Origin: Toxonevra muliebris
Taxonomy: Eukaryota; Arthropoda; Insecta; Diptera; Pallopteridae
Direction: 5' to 3'
Assembly: GCA_963691655.1 (NCBI GenBank)
Contig: OY829329.1
Coordinates: forward strand, 56,495,408 to 56,559,407
DNA: 64,000 bases
Below are positions 11,471 through 25,288 of this stretch, one piece after another. How positions within the stretch are numbered: the stretch's first letter is position 1; the number at the start of each line of letters is the position of its first letter. The translations under genes were made by a program, and so were the position numbers. The notes under the pieces are model-generated. The model was not told where the DNA came from. It worked only from the letters and a program-made list of their open reading frames with translations, and did no database searches.

Positions 11471-14400
11471 TCGTTAAGTATCACTAAAGTAAAAAACTAG
11501 ACGTAAGGTAAAGTCATGATTATCTTAAAAAATCATAGTATCTGAAAAAATCATAAAAATACGAAGTTTATTAACTGATAATTGATCAATCGACCAAAAC
11601 GTTTACGTATGTATTCACAAAGATATTCCGTTAATATAAAGTCATTTAAAAATCTTGCTGTTGTATGTATGTGAGCACTTTAAAATGGGGTATAAAGATA
11701 TTTCAAATTAGTTTTATAACAATGCCATGAGCGTCTATATATAATTTTTCTAAGGGGATAATCTATGACATATAAGCATTTTTTCTAATATAAAATTAGT
11801 ATCCAAACTTAATCTTTTATCTCAGAATAACAAGTGTCTCAAGCAATCAAATTAGATTTTTTTATAACCCTCCTCCCCACTATAACACAATAATATACGC
11901 TATACATTATACTTTTGATACACATCAAAACAAGATCAGATTTTATCAACTCAAATGCTATATAACTATAACTTGATTTTTCACTGATGCGAAACCACAT
12001 AGAGCAGCTTCTTCTTCGGTTGTCTTCTTCAACAACTGTATGTGCGTTTCGCATGTGCATGAAAGATAGTATCTTGAATAAAGTTAGTAGCAAATAAGTT
12101 AATATGCCGAGCCAATTTACCAATAGCGTATTTGGCAAATTATTTTGTACTACTGACAATAAGTTGTATGGGCAGCTTAGATAAAAAGGATTTGACCTAT
12201 TGAAGAATTGAGAAAAAAATTGTTGAAGGAAATTCTGAAAAATTATGAACAATAAATTCCAAAATGAATTCTTGGTGGTGATGTACTTTTTATGTGGCAG
12301 ATTTTCCAAAAGCTTTTGTTTTTTCTTTTTTTTTTTTGGGTAAGATCACGTTTCAGAAAAAAAAATATTAGAGTAAAACAGTGATATTATTTCCGATTCA
12401 AAAAAATTGCCTAACTACTCAGAACTTTCTTGATCTGTGATTTTTTTTCCACATTTCTATAACCTCAATGAGCTTTGATACTAATTTCTGATTAGGATTC
12501 CTGGTAGATTTAGGTGGAGTATAAAGAGTAAGTATTCTTCACAGTTTCAAGTCATTATGTTCTAGATAAATTTCAGTCCGAAATAATTTTATTCCACTTT
12601 GAGATGATGTGAACAGAGAAGTTTGGGAAGCTGCGAAGTATATCTTAGGAGAGTGCTAGACGTTAATCTGAACTTCATAGAAGTAGATTAAGTGGGTACA
12701 TTATACTATGATTAATAAGTCTATTGTAGCCCCAATAGCTGCTTAACACGTTCGCGGACGTGAATGGTGTCATGGTGCCACAATATGACATGATATATAG
12801 CATTCAAATCAAAAATAAAAATTTCGGCATTCAATTCTATATAGCGTCCACATAATCTACAACTGAACTAATCTATGTATCGCAGTAAGAACTTTAGTAT
12901 TCAGTGTATATAACTAATAAAATGTGATATTGTTAGGACTTGGAAAAACGTGTTTAATCAAAATTTAAATATTATGATTACTTTAAGAGAGTCGCCATGT
13001 GTCTCTTTTTGCACCTCAATACAATTTTGAGTGTCATAAGCCAATTTTACTAAGCAATCTCAGTTAGGATTCTAGCTCTAAGTTGATGAAGTATCAAGAT
13101 CCATAGAAGTAACTGATCTTGCTAAAATTTGTTTTGACTTGATTTATAGAAATTCTGTAATAATATGAATGGACACAATAGATCTTACAACAATACAATA
13201 ATTATATTAGAGCATCGAAACAATATGGAGTGGATTATATCCATTATAAATTTTGTAGAAGAAAGACTTCGAACTTTTAAAAATTATAAGTTTTTTTCCG
13301 TTTTAAAATATTCTTTTAACGTTATTGAAGGAAGGAAGTGAAATTAAGTCCTAATGGAAAAATGAAAAAAATTAAAATTTTTAAAACGAAAGTGGCTTTG
13401 TATGAGCGCATAATATTGAGTTAAGTAAGTTGAATATGATGTCCTTATAAATTTTTGGATATTTGAGTTAAAATTGTGTATAACATGTTGCTACCATTGG
13501 ATTGGAAAACAGGTTGTTAAAAAAAAATATCCCTTGATTCAAAGATAGCAAAATATGAAACGAAGACTTTCCAAAAAAAAAAAAAATAAAAACTTGGAAG
13601 TGAGCAAATTTTGGGATCCCGGGATTGACATTCGTTGTCATAACCTATTGATGTAAACATTTTTTAATAGTTATTGTTCTTTTAATAATGTTTGTTATTT
13701 TAGTTTCTATTTCTCGGAGCCATCAAAGTGTTGATTCAAGATCTTAAGTTTTATCCTAATTTTTCTAAATAAAAATACTTTGTAATTTTTAGGGCATTTT
13801 TTTATTACATATTTGATATTTATATTATAATTTTACCTTTTTTTTCTGAAGTCCTATTTCATTTTAAGAGTTTGGGCCGCACATATACATATACATTTCG
13901 AAAATTTTCTTTACTTTTGGGGCCATTTTTCCATTTTAACTTGGGACCATTTTTCATTGGAGTAAATTTCATGGAGCCGTTATTGAAATACGAGTACGAT
14001 GAATAACCAACGATTGCGTAGAGAATGTATTCAGTATTTCATTCTATTGATTGGTGCTTCTTTTTTTTTTACACATTTTCCTTTTTTGCTTCTTCTACCA
14101 ACGCTTTATTGTTCTATGCATGGCACAATGTGGCTTCTTCCACGTTTGATCCACTTTAGATATAATTGCATTTAATTAATATATTGTTGAGACCATAAAT
14201 AATGCCAAAGTGGTTTTTATAAATATATATAAAAACATAAAACTACTATTTAGTATTTTTATGAATGCGTTGTGCAGCACATGAAAACTGTTGGAATTAT
14301 AAAGAATAGCGGTTTCGTTTAAAAAACTGCAAATTTTGCTTAAGAAGATGTTAGTGGCAACGTCAATGAGCTATGTGTATTGGAGTTTCTGCTCACAGGC

Positions 14401-15832
14401 AGCAAGTATGCATTTCTTTTTTTTTAATAATGAACATGTGAATTTTTTTTTTTTTAATAATACATTTTTGTATTCAATTATTATTTAAATATAAAATTAC
14501 ACTATGGTATATTATTACTTGAAATGCACTTTCAATTTCAAGTTGAATTAATTTTTGATGATGGGTGATGACGAATAGCCGCAAAAAATTTAAATAAATA
14601 AAAAGTTCATGAGAGTTTTATGATTGAAGAAAGAGAAATGATACACGTTAATTTAAATATTTGTAATTAATTTCAAAAAAAAAAAAAAAAAAAATTGTTT
14701 TTTCTACCTACCATTACTAATTTAATTAGTTCATGGTTTGCATAAAACTACTCACTACTGTGTAGTTAATGGTACTTACTATTGAAAAAACTTAAAACTA
14801 CTACTTTTTTAATTACTATCATTATAATGATTATTTATGGCATTTTTGCAAGCGAAGAGAAGAAAAATGAATGAAACAAAGGTGTTAATCATATATTTAT
14901 ATGCATATTTAGTAATTAACAACCAAGAAAAAAAAAATACTTCAGTTGCATATAAATTTTGAACTTAATAGTTGGTTTTGTTTAAAAGTTCACTAACAAA
15001 GGTTCACTAACTATGAATCGAAAAAATCAAAACTCACAACAACTTCCCACGATTTGAAATCAAGTTAAAGCCATAAATTTTTGGACCTTCAGATTGTAAA
15101 GTTCAGAAACATTAGTTGCATAGTTTTGTTTTTTACTGAATCCCTAAAGTAACAGTTGAAAGAAGTTGTAAAATTAGATAAATTATGTTAACAAGATTCA
15201 AGAATTTGAATAAAATATTGCATATACTAAAATCAACCGCTATTTACTATATTTTTTTCAAACAGTTATTTAAAACGTAATTACTAAAAACAAAAACAAA
15301 AAAGCAAACACTAAAAAATAAACAATAAAATAAATTGAATACAAAAAAAGTAAACATAAAAATACAAAATTCCTATGTAGTTAAATTTTTGAAAGAATCC
15401 CAGTAGAAAAATGTAAATGTATTCAATGAAATTTTAATCCACTATGTCACCGAAAAACAAATTTTGTGTTACGAATTTCAATTTCTAAGTACTAAACACC
15501 GATTTTAGCAGTGTCTTGAGTTGCTATTATTAGTTAGCCATTTACAAAAACCATACACTAGACAGATAATATGGTATGTTGAAGGCTTGGAAAATGCTAA
15601 TAACTCATTTTCACCCAAAAGTGAAGAACGGCAGTTCTGTACTTTATTGTGAGAGGTTATTGAAATTGTACCGCGTCTGATAATATCTATTATATAGCGG
15701 TCTTCTCTATCTAGTCGAATTTCAAAATTTATTTATTTCAAGAAATTAAGTAAGGGAGTGTTCCCGGGTATAAGACGGGTTTTCAGTGGCTAAGATAAAA
15801 TATGGCAGTTTTTATTCATCATCTCCCTCTTA

Positions 15833-16116
15833 TAGCGTTTTCTTTTCTTGACAAAATGTTGCATTTTTTTTACCCTCGTGCGATGACAACAATTTTTTAA
15901 TGGTACCCTCAACCCTGCCAAACTGTGCCTTTTTAGTGCAAGAAAAGAACATAAAAATGCTACCCTGTCAGAATCAGATCAAAAGGCAACATTTTTTTTG
16001 AAAAGAACACAATACTCTTTCAAAAGGCTGCCTTTTTTTCAGAAAAGAACACGAAGGCTGTCAACCTTGCACGGTGCAGAAAAAATCCAACATTTTATCG
16101 AGAAAAGAAAACGCTA
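15833..16116. mobile_element. 284-bp MITE with 36-bp TIRs and TTA target duplication
   Basis: The arms start TAGCGTTTTCTTTTC and match at 33 of 36 positions. TTA flanks both ends (15830-15832 and 16117-16119). A 3-bp TWA duplication is typical of PIF/Harbinger elements, so that superfamily is the best guess. The interior is a diverged set of direct repeats around AGAAAAGAACA and CTGCC(T)n. There is no coding sequence. Confidence 0.75.
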
Positions 16117-16567
16117 TTAGTAATCGTCTTCCCCATCCAAATCGCTATCGCAATGTTTTCACACTTCAAATGAACAGCCCGCTTGCATGTGGTTCATTTT
16201 ATGGGGTTGACATGGCTAAAAATACAAAAAAATTGCATCAAAACAGTAGTTAAGTGGCGTCTCATACCCGGTGATATGCTATGTGTCATGCCCGGAAAAT
16301 AAAAAAGAAATTGTTTTCCACCATTCATTGGCATATATGTATATATATTGGATCGCAAAAAAAGACTAAATGCTAATGCATTGCACTATACTACTACTAC
16401 AATTATGGAACAACAGCCCCTGGAGGGCCAAGGCCGAGCTTTTCGCATCCATTCATGTTGTGTGAGTTATATTTATACGCGAATGGAAGGGACCTACAGC
16501 TTTGCCATTGCCAGCCAAGAGGTGGTGCCGTGTAGAAAAATTTTTATTTTCTATTTTTGATTTTTTG

Positions 16568-16640
16568 AGCGTGTCGAGATATGAATCCGGACACCACTGC
16601 GTGGCAGTCCTACACACTAACCACTAGGCTACGGCAACCA
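16568..16640 (-). repeat. tRNA-like SINE head
   Basis: Read on the minus strand it gives an A-box-like TAGCCTAGTGGTTAGTG followed by a degraded B-box-like GGATTCATATC at tRNA spacing. The cloverleaf pairing is incomplete, so it is not a functional tRNA gene. The sequence downstream on the minus strand shares CTGTAGGTCC with the SINE at 4473-4783. Confidence 0.6.
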
Positions 16641-18871
16641 ACTTTTTCAATTCATTCACTCAAAAATATATCACTTTGAAAAAAAAAAAAAGAGTTCGTG
16701 ATCGATTTTCACACACGATGTTTGCAGCTGATAAAAGCAATAAGTCTATTCACTCTGGCTCATGTCGAAAGAAAAGTTTGACAGTAGTCAGATCGGTAAT
16801 ATTGACATTGCATGATGTAAACAATCGACTGTTTCATACCTGGTGCTGTCTCATACCCGGGTACACGCCATTATTATTGCTGTATCTTTGGATACTTATT
16901 CCATACTGTGCAGTTGGTACATCTCCTAGGTATTTCCAGAGGTAGTCTCCGAGCCTGCAATGTCCAGTCAGAATATCAGTTAATATGTATAAGCAACTTG
17001 TTTTTGTTACCTTAAGACCCAATATAAGGTGACTTTATTGTTCTTGCCCAGTTGATTGAGCAATTTTTCGCTCATTGTTGCGGCAAACCCAACATCAGAT
17101 GGGGAGGCTAAATTAAGTAACGCACGCAACAAACACGATGTGGTCTCAATATAATCTATTCAAAAGAAACTGCTCTTATCTATTTTTTAAGTGAAAATCA
17201 TTAAACAACAATATATACGGGAACGATGACGGATCAAGATGCCTTCAATGATTTCTAAATTTTATGAACATATCGAAAAGGGTTAGTTGCCTCCTTCCCC
17301 GTCTTCTGAATTAGGATTACAAGATATTCGTCCAGAAAAAAGTTTGGCATTGCATTTTTGAAAAATAAACTATTAATATAATTACCTTATCTAAATATCT
17401 AGCAATATCTATTCTTGGTGGAGTAGGGGAGATCTCGAACGTCTAACTCTTCTGAAATTTTATGACCGACTAAATAGTTTTTAAGGCCTGATACATTAAA
17501 ATTGCAATAAAACTTTGTTTTTAATATTGCAACCAAGACTTTTGATAGACTCTAATGGTTAAAACATCTATTACTTTTCAATTACTACTGGGACCAGTTT
17601 TTTTTTTTTGCTTTTGTGGCTTATATGCATGCGCACTATAAAAACTTTGACCTCCTTTTACTTCACCAACTAGCTACTATAATGCCGGAAAATGAAATTC
17701 ATTGAACTCCAGTAAAATGAGAGTTAAATTTAACACTTACTTGCAACTTTTTTTCTTTCTGGAAATTTCAATAAAAATGCTATAGATACATAATAAAAAA
17801 AAGGTGGTATTTATGGTTCAGTGACTTTCTTTGAAAAGAAAAAATACAAAAATAATTTCAAAATCTTCCGAAATGCATTCATCTTAATTATCTCCAACTT
17901 CCAGTTAAGTTATAAACAAAGAATTAAAGCATACACAAATAAAAAGAAACAATAATAATATTTAATATTATGGGAAGTGCCTACACAGTTTCATAAACAC
18001 ACTCATACACATACAAACATATCTATAACTAGACATCATTAAATCTTGCCCATTGACCCATTTGAGCTTTTGAAGAATTACACCTTCTCTCCAACTGCTT
18101 TGAGCTACCATTTCTTCTCTGCAGCTTCTTTGGCAGTTGGAAAGATTTTTTTTAAGAAATTTTTTTTTTTAATTTTATGCCAAGATTTACATTTAATGAC
18201 AGGAAGTTAGCAAGAAGACAAAACAAAAAAAAACCTAAAATGAAATCTTCCAGAAATACAAAGTAATCTATTCTCATTTAATTAAAATTGTTCACAATCT
18301 TTAACACTCTTCTTTACATACATATACACAATAGATTTACTGGGAGGGAAATAATATTTAAATTTCATTCTTTGCGTATTTAACAATACAATTTTAAAGA
18401 ATTGTATAATAAATTTGTATCCGAGATACTACTAACTACTAAACATATTTTCATTAAAGTTTGCCGCAATTAGTCACGTTTTCGGTATTTTTGTTTGTAC
18501 AATGATGTTCATATTTGATTGTTGTTTTTTTTTTTGTAGTTGGCCCACTCTTCTCACCAAAATGATAAGTTTCATTTTAGCCAATTCTACACATATGTTT
18601 GAATGCGTTTGAAATTGATAACCAAATTGTTATTGGTTTTGTTATTGATTTTGTCATACAATTTTATCAAAGAAAAAAAAAAAACAATGAACAAACAAAA
18701 ATTGAAGGTTCACATTCAAATATATATTGTGATATTGACAAATGTTCAATATCTATATACACACTATTGCTGTGTATTAACCTGTATTTATGCACGAGAG
18801 ACTAACAAAAATTCACCAAGTTGGTTAAAAGAAAAAACAGACAAAACCAAATATAAAGTAATGTACTTATA

Positions 18872-19059
18872 ACAGGCTTAATGACCAAATGTAGTCAAAA
18901 CAACAACAATGTATATAGAGACGGGCACATAAGACGGCCGTTTCAGAACCTCCTACAATTCCTCATCAGTGCTCTTAGGTATAGTTCTTAGTCTTTCAAT
19001 ATCCTACTAATATTTGAAATCGTAACCCAGAATTACAGATTTAATTTCGTTAAGCCTGT
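18872..19059 (+). mobile_element. 188-bp MITE with ACAGGCTTAA termini and TA duplication
   Basis: The ends read ACAGGCTTAA and TTAAGCCTGT, and TA flanks both sides (18870-18871 and 19060-19061), as in Tc1/mariner-type insertions. The core CGGCCGTTTC and the stretch AATTCCTCATCAGTG recur in three other copies in the window. It is non-coding. Confidence 0.8.
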
Positions 19060-21289
19060 TACACATTACTTCAAATAAAGAATTGAACATGAACTAAAGT
19101 CATGACTTTGAAAATTAACGTACTATTTAATTAACCAAATAAACTAACCAAATAAAGTTAGTAAAAGGCGGCAGGTAGGTAGGCGGAAATTACCAAAGGC
19201 TAAAAAAACTCTGAAGAAGGAGGCAAGAAAAACGGTGATTTAAATGCAGATATTTTTCTATATAAAAATATTTTGAGTACATAATGATGCCTTTAAATAA
19301 TTTTTTAATTTTACTATTAAATTAGGAGTTTCTCTAATTCCTCCTCGATAGGCTCTTAAGTCCGTAAATCCATTTTTCAAAACATTTATTAAAATTGAGT
19401 CTTTGGAGGTTCTTAATTTCAACATAAATTGCATTCATTAGTTTTTAACGCATTACTATTGAAGACTCTTCCCTTCATTTTTGTCGTTGTATTTTTGGAA
19501 ATAATCAGAAATTGTTCATCGTTAGATTCAAAGAATATGGTGATGTGTGAATTTATTGAAAGTATAAAAATAACAACACAGTTCTCCGTTTTTCTGGATA
19601 CATTTTTTAAAACTAGTTTTCTGTAAACTTCTTAGCAGTTATCGTCTGACTACTTTCCTGCGTAATAGCAGCAAACAATTTTTACCCTGGCGAAGTAGAT
19701 CGACATCATTATCAAAGCACTTAAAAAAATCAGGCGCAATTTTGGATTCACCAAGTAATGCCTAGCAGTGCCATATACATACAGGCACTTTATAGCTGAG
19801 CCGTTCCTGAACCAGGTTCAAAAACAATTTTTTTCTCAAGTTATTTCCTTGATCTATTTACTTTGGTTTCCGCACTTCCTTAATGGGTTATTGAAAAGTC
19901 AACAAAAACAAAATGTTAAGGCCTATTCACGCAAGCGAATTCCTCCTAGGGCATGTTTACAATATATCTCTCTTCTCTACTGCTTCAACAGACCCCATTC
20001 CAATAGTACAGCTTTTTGGCTTCCTTGTCGTACTTATACAATCAAGTTTAATCACCTGCTACGGTTTTATTAAAGGTACTAGTTCCTCCGTTTGAGGAGA
20101 TTTCCTCGCTTATTCCAGAAGAAATTTAATAGAAAGGGCGGGTAGCATGAAGTTCGTTCACCAAAAAAAAGGCCGGCCTAAAATCTTTGAATCCACTTGA
20201 TAAAAGTCACAAGGGATGGTGCATTTATTCCATATGTAACTGGCCTAAATTGACATAAAAACTCGAAACGAAGAACAAATCGATTTTTTTGACTTTTTTG
20301 AGGAATTTTTACTTTTTCTTGGCTCCATTCTTACCTACATATCTTTCTGAAATTTCAACGAAATATGGATTTTTCTAAAATTAATAAAATACCACCAACT
20401 TTTGTTAGTCTCCACGTATGTAAATGCTGAAAAATAAACCAATTAGGTCTCTACTTTTGCGTGTTCTGTTTCACAGATATTTATGAATATGATTTTTGAT
20501 TTTATTTGTCGATTGACGCAATTCATTCGTAACATTTTAATTAATTTTTTTTTTTGCTTTTTTGTCGTAATAAATTTATTACATATGTTGTGAGTAACAA
20601 GGAGAGGTATTCTAGTATAACTTACTATATTTTTTATAAAAAAAGTTATTTTTGATTCACAGCTCATTACCCGATATTTATAAAAGAGACCGATATATAT
20701 TTTTCGACTTTAAGAAGTTTAAGGTTATCATATTTGTAATTAATTTTGATATTTCTCTATTAGTTATAATTAATGAATAACTTGTGGTTCAGGTAGAGCT
20801 AAGATTAACAATCAGTCAGTGTTTGAGATTTATTTATAAAAAATAATCATAATATCTATTTTTTTATTTATTGTGAGTTTTTATTTATTTTTGTTTTCTT
20901 GGTTGGATTATTATCACATCTAAAATATTGCTATGCAGGAACTGTAATAACTCTGATACGAAAGAAACTTCTTAACAAATTCTTTATCACTATTCCAAAT
21001 TAGCTAGAGCTATGGAGCTTTATTGGGCGTTCCGGCTAATACTTACAAGCCCAAGCTACCATTGAGTTGCGGATTCCTGGCTCAAACATTCTTACATGAG
21101 CTCTCTTTTCTTTTCTTGAGACCTCTGTGTATCAATATATTTTCCATGGCTTGTTAGCAGCACAAAAAATTGCATATAGAAAATAAAATACTAGAATAAA
21201 AAAAAGCAGACAAAAGTTTGAGAAAACATGTTGGGAAAAATTAAGTTATCAGCTCAAATAAAAGTTTAAGTAAAGAGTTTTCAAAATAT

Positions 21290-22710
21290 TTATTCAAGTT
21301 TTCGGATAATCTATACTAGGCATATTCAGCACAAACCAATTTTTCGGGCCTCTTCCATATCTTTTGAGAGTGATCGTTAATTTCTTCATCTCAGCATGGG
21401 TTTGTAAAGGGGAGATCAACCGTTACTAATCTTCTTGAGTTATAAACCAATGTCATAAGTGGATTTTCTAATTGCCAACAGACTGACGCAATTTATACGG
21501 ACTTTAGTAAAGCTTTTGACAAAGTGAACCACGATTTACTAATTAAAAAACTTGACTTTTATGGCTTTCCTCTTTTATTATTACAATGGATAAACTCGTA
21601 CTTGAGAGATAGGGAGCAAATAGTAATTTTTAAAAATGCCGTATCTAAAAGTATCAAAATACCATCTGGTGTTCCACAAGGAAGCCATCTGGGTCCTATT
21701 TTGTTTTTGTTGTTTAATAACGATCTTCCATCTGTTATCAAGCACTCTAAAATATTAATGTTCGCTGATGATGTGAAATTATTTAAGTCTTACAACGAAA
21801 TAGAAGGTCAAAATTTACTGCGATCTGATCTTTTGGCATTAAACAATTGGCGCCACTGTAATTTAATGTCTTTAAACCTAAAAAAATGTAAGTTCATGGT
21901 TTTTTCTAGAAGGCAACCTATTTTTTCTAGGTATGGATTAGATGATCACGAGTTGGAGCAGGTTTTTTCGTTCGTTGACCTAGGTGTCACAATGGACACC
22001 AAATTAACTTTTAATTTACATATCAACTCAACTATTAATAAGGCTAAGGGCATCCTTGGTTTTGTTAAAAGATGGTCTAAAGAATTTAACGATCCATATG
22101 TCACGAAATCACTTTACACTGCACTTGTAAGACCAGTTCTGGAGTATGGTTCTGCTGTGTGGAGCCCTCAGTACAACTGTTATGCTGATAAGTTGGAATC
22201 TGTGCAAAAACAGTTCCTCTTGTTTGCTCTACGTTCGTTACACTGGAGTCCATCACAGCACCTCCCGCCTTATGAACAACGGTTAAAACTTATAAGCTTG
22301 CCAACTCTTCGGAGCAGAAGAGTTATGCTAAATGTGATGTTTGTGACTAAATTATTAAATGGTTATATTGATTCTCAATTTTTACTCAATGAAATCAAAA
22401 TTAATGTTCCAAATCGCTGTTCTAGATATCCAATTCCTATTAAACTTGATGCTTGTAGAAAAAACTTTGCCCAAAATAACCCTTTTCGTTGTATGTGTAA
22501 TAATTTCAATTCTCTGCACGACATTTTTGGCATTTCCGACTCTCTCTGTAAAGAAGACCAAATAGAGATTTATTCTCCCCAATTAGCGCTTTATCAGGAC
22601 ATTCCGGAATGTATGTGAATCGGTCACCAAATCCGTACGTCATGCGGATGTGCCCCTCGTGCGGATGAGCGGGTAAGTGGGTCCGTTGGGAATCGTTCGT
22701 AAAAAAAAAA
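21290..22710 (+). pseudogene. Non-LTR retrotransposon relic with reverse transcriptase domain
   Basis: Reverse transcriptase motifs appear in order: QHGFVKGRST near 21393, DFSKAFDKVNH at 21500, GVPQGSHLGPILF at about 21668, and the catalytic FADD at about 21761. The block from 21446 to the TGA at 22616-22618 is open (391 codons) and includes thumb and C-terminal sequence with LVRPVLEYGS. Upstream the frame is broken: QHGFVKG lies in another frame (an apparent one-base loss near 21420) and a TAA occurs at 21443-21445. There is no endonuclease domain, so the copy is 5' truncated. A short G/C-richer 3' UTR ends in an A/AATAA-rich tail at about 22700-22715. The motifs fit the Jockey/CR1 group of insect LINEs; I cannot choose a family. 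Confidence 0.88.
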
Positions 22711-22770
22711 ATAATAAAATAAAGTCAAGCATTATTGATTATGTACACATTTCATCTACATCAATGATTT

Positions 22771-22808
22771 GGTGTCCCAATTATTAAATGGTGTCCCAAT
22801 TATTAAAA
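22771..22808. repeat. Short direct tandem duplication (19-bp unit)
   Basis: GGTGTCCCAATTATTAAA occurs twice back to back just downstream of the retrotransposon tail. It is probably a slippage product. Confidence 0.75.
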
Positions 22809-25288
22809 TTATGCCCGATACGATTGAAATTTTTTGTTTTAGCATTTTTGGTCATTTTGTTGAGGTTGAGTACATTATCAGTAATAACAAGTCAATGAGT
22901 TATCGAAATTATGTCCTTCACTTTGAAAAAAATGCATTGAATAATATTTATTGGAAAAATTTTTTGAGGTTAAGATCAAAGAAACTCGGAAACAAATTTT
23001 TTTCCTAAAACTAATTCTCTTATTTATTTTTATTTGAAACCCCTATATTACCACCCTCCTACCCTGACTCAGGGGCAGATCTGATTTACTAACTTTACAT
23101 ATTTATTTGAAAGAGATAGGGATAGAAAAGTAAGCATTTAACCCTGCACGGTAGAACTGATCGTGATGACAGCAGTGGAGAAAAAACGGGACATTCTTCA
23201 TCACCGCTAGGCTTAGTATTATTTATTTATTATTCTATTAATACCTTTTTAAAATTGTGTGACTACTTTAAACCACTTTTTTAGGGTATAGTTACCTCGC
23301 CTCCTTCACTCTCCACAAAATTTCATCGGTCGCCCATGAACAAGAAATTCTAATTTTGATAAAGCTGATCGTGGTATAAATATTGATTAACTTCAAGATC
23401 GTTCTTCAAAGTCCCTCATTAATGCCCTTTTTGAAAATCTCTCCTTATGTCTAGGAGCCCAAGTGATTGTCACCGCAAACATGTTCAAAAGTTTAGGAAA
23501 GTATGGGGGCCAAGTTCTTTCGTTCCTTCTCTAATTTAGTGTTGAAGCAACTATCATAATGGGTGAGATATTTGTTGGGAAGGTGAGCTTATCCCCAAAA
23601 TCAGTCCTTTTTCACTTTGATTTCGCTAGTGATTGTGAATTAAAGTCTAGTTCATTGAAGTTACGTTAATATTTCACTACACCATAATTCCAGTTTCTCG
23701 GTTACTTATACCTTTTTGGAGTGCCTCGTTAGAAGTTTAACTCTCGTTCAAGATTCACCCTTTTTCTTCACAGATTGACCCAGGGAGTATTCGGAGATAA
23801 ACATTTTCCCCTCCTAATGATAATGAATATAATAATAAAGTATTTAATTATGGATAATAATAACAATTCAAAATTTTGTCAATTTGTATTTATTATGTAA
23901 TTCTTTTGTTTCCGAGCATCAAATATTAGGTAGATGTATGTATTTATGAAATTTCTTTCTACTTGAGTCAAAGTTCCATAATCCAAATAGTGTCATTTTT
24001 ATACAAGTAACAGGGCGCGCATCAATCTATAATTATTTCTTTAATTTGTTTTGGTTTCAGTAATCACTTAGTAGATTCGAAAGAGCAGAATTCGGAATTA
24101 AAATCTCCAATCCGGACTCTAGTGAGATTGCTGAGTATTTTCCCTGAACTCGAACGAAACAGTTTTGAATATGTTTTGGTTCTATTCGTAACACTAACGA
24201 ATTTGTTTCTAAAATAAAATTATTGGAGTTCTCTTCGTTGGCGTAGCAATAGGAGAAAAGGTTTCGTATTTAGGGCTATAGTACTCCCGAAATAAATGTC
24301 TTTGCATCCCATATATTTGAGAGTCAATTTATTTAAAATAAATTATAAGATTGAATACTTTTCTTGTAAAAAATTAATAGGAGATTTCATACTTTTTCTT
24401 GGCTATGCAAGCCGCTCATAGTAAAATAAACAAGTAGACTAAATAGGTGAAGTACTCAGGATTGTCAAAAAATATCTCAAAAAAAAGTCATCGACAAAGT
24501 TGGAAAAAAATGTATTCCACATCTAAAGTGCTATAAATTTTCTGACAATCATTTTTTTGAGAACCATTTGATATTAAAATTAAGTGAATCTCAAAAATTT
24601 CATTAATTTAATGAGGGGAGAATTCGGCTTAGCATACTTCTTTATTTTACTATGCAAGCGACTGAGTTACTTAAATTTTGGAGACGTCTGGGATAGAGTT
24701 TCATTCAAACTGCCGTACCATGAGGGACTCAGTGGTTGATACAGTAGTATAGCGATTAGTAGTGCTCAAGGCCTCATTTTTAAGCAAATTTGACAGAAAC
24801 CGTGCGTAAATTTATAAAATACAAATGATTATAAAATGGATTCACCATTGGTTATTTGTATTCAAGTGAACAAAACTGAACCACACTTCAACAGTTGTGA
24901 AATGTTTGGCCCTTAATTTTATGGCATAGTTTCAAATGTAAATGTAATGGTGTTAAAAATCATATTCACCCCATTACAACTATGAAATAATTTTCACAGT
25001 TTGATAACTTACTTATTTTATGATTTTTGATTTTTATATGAACTAAAATGTGAAAAAATAAAAAATCACAATGAACTTCATTATAAAAATTATTTACAAC
25101 GTTTTTACTTATTTTTTATTTTATTTATATACTAAAATTTATAAATTGCTTTGAGTTTATAATTTGGATCGCAATCGATTTAGAGAGCGTATCCAATACC
25201 CACTTATATAAAAAAGCTTATGACTTTTTTGTAAGAAAATTTTCGTTTAATTAATAAACATATAATTAAGTTTTTGTTTCACACTTAC

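Larger units (their letters stand above)
15755..16869. mobile_element. Composite TIR element with CCCGGGTATRAGAC ends
   Basis: The left end at 15755-15778 and the right end at 16846-16869 are inverted copies matching at about 20 of 24 positions around GTGT.CCCGGGTAT.AGAC. A third inverted copy at 16257-16280 could instead be the partner of the left end, giving an inner element of about 525 bp. The interior contains a second TIR element (15833-16116) and a tRNA-like sequence (about 16568-16640). No transposase is readable. The order of insertion is inferred from nesting. Confidence 0.5.
3069..25288. other. Long gene-poor stretch, probably quail-like intron or intergenic DNA
   Basis: No conserved host protein is readable on either strand. 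The open frames are short, low-complexity or transposon-derived. Contents listed separately: CT microsatellite, nested SINE in a non-LTR relic, tandem repeats, TIR elements, a tRNA-like sequence and a reverse transcriptase relic. CAA/CAG tracts occur at about 5845-5865 and 6000-6023, with a small ATG-to-donor segment around 6090-6115 that resembles a 5' UTR end but has no identifiable partner exon. TTG/T-rich DNA at 6500-7080 and 10380-10800 reads as CAA-rich on the minus strand. A-runs lie at about 14675-14695. Between about 12300 and 14640, and between about 16900 and 18850, I see only AT-rich sequence. Confidence 0.6.

Noticed and set aside
11839..12309. 156-residue minus-strand frame
   Set aside because: No motif is recognised, the composition is F/L/S/N-rich as expected from AT-rich DNA, and there is no splice or polyadenylation context to support it.
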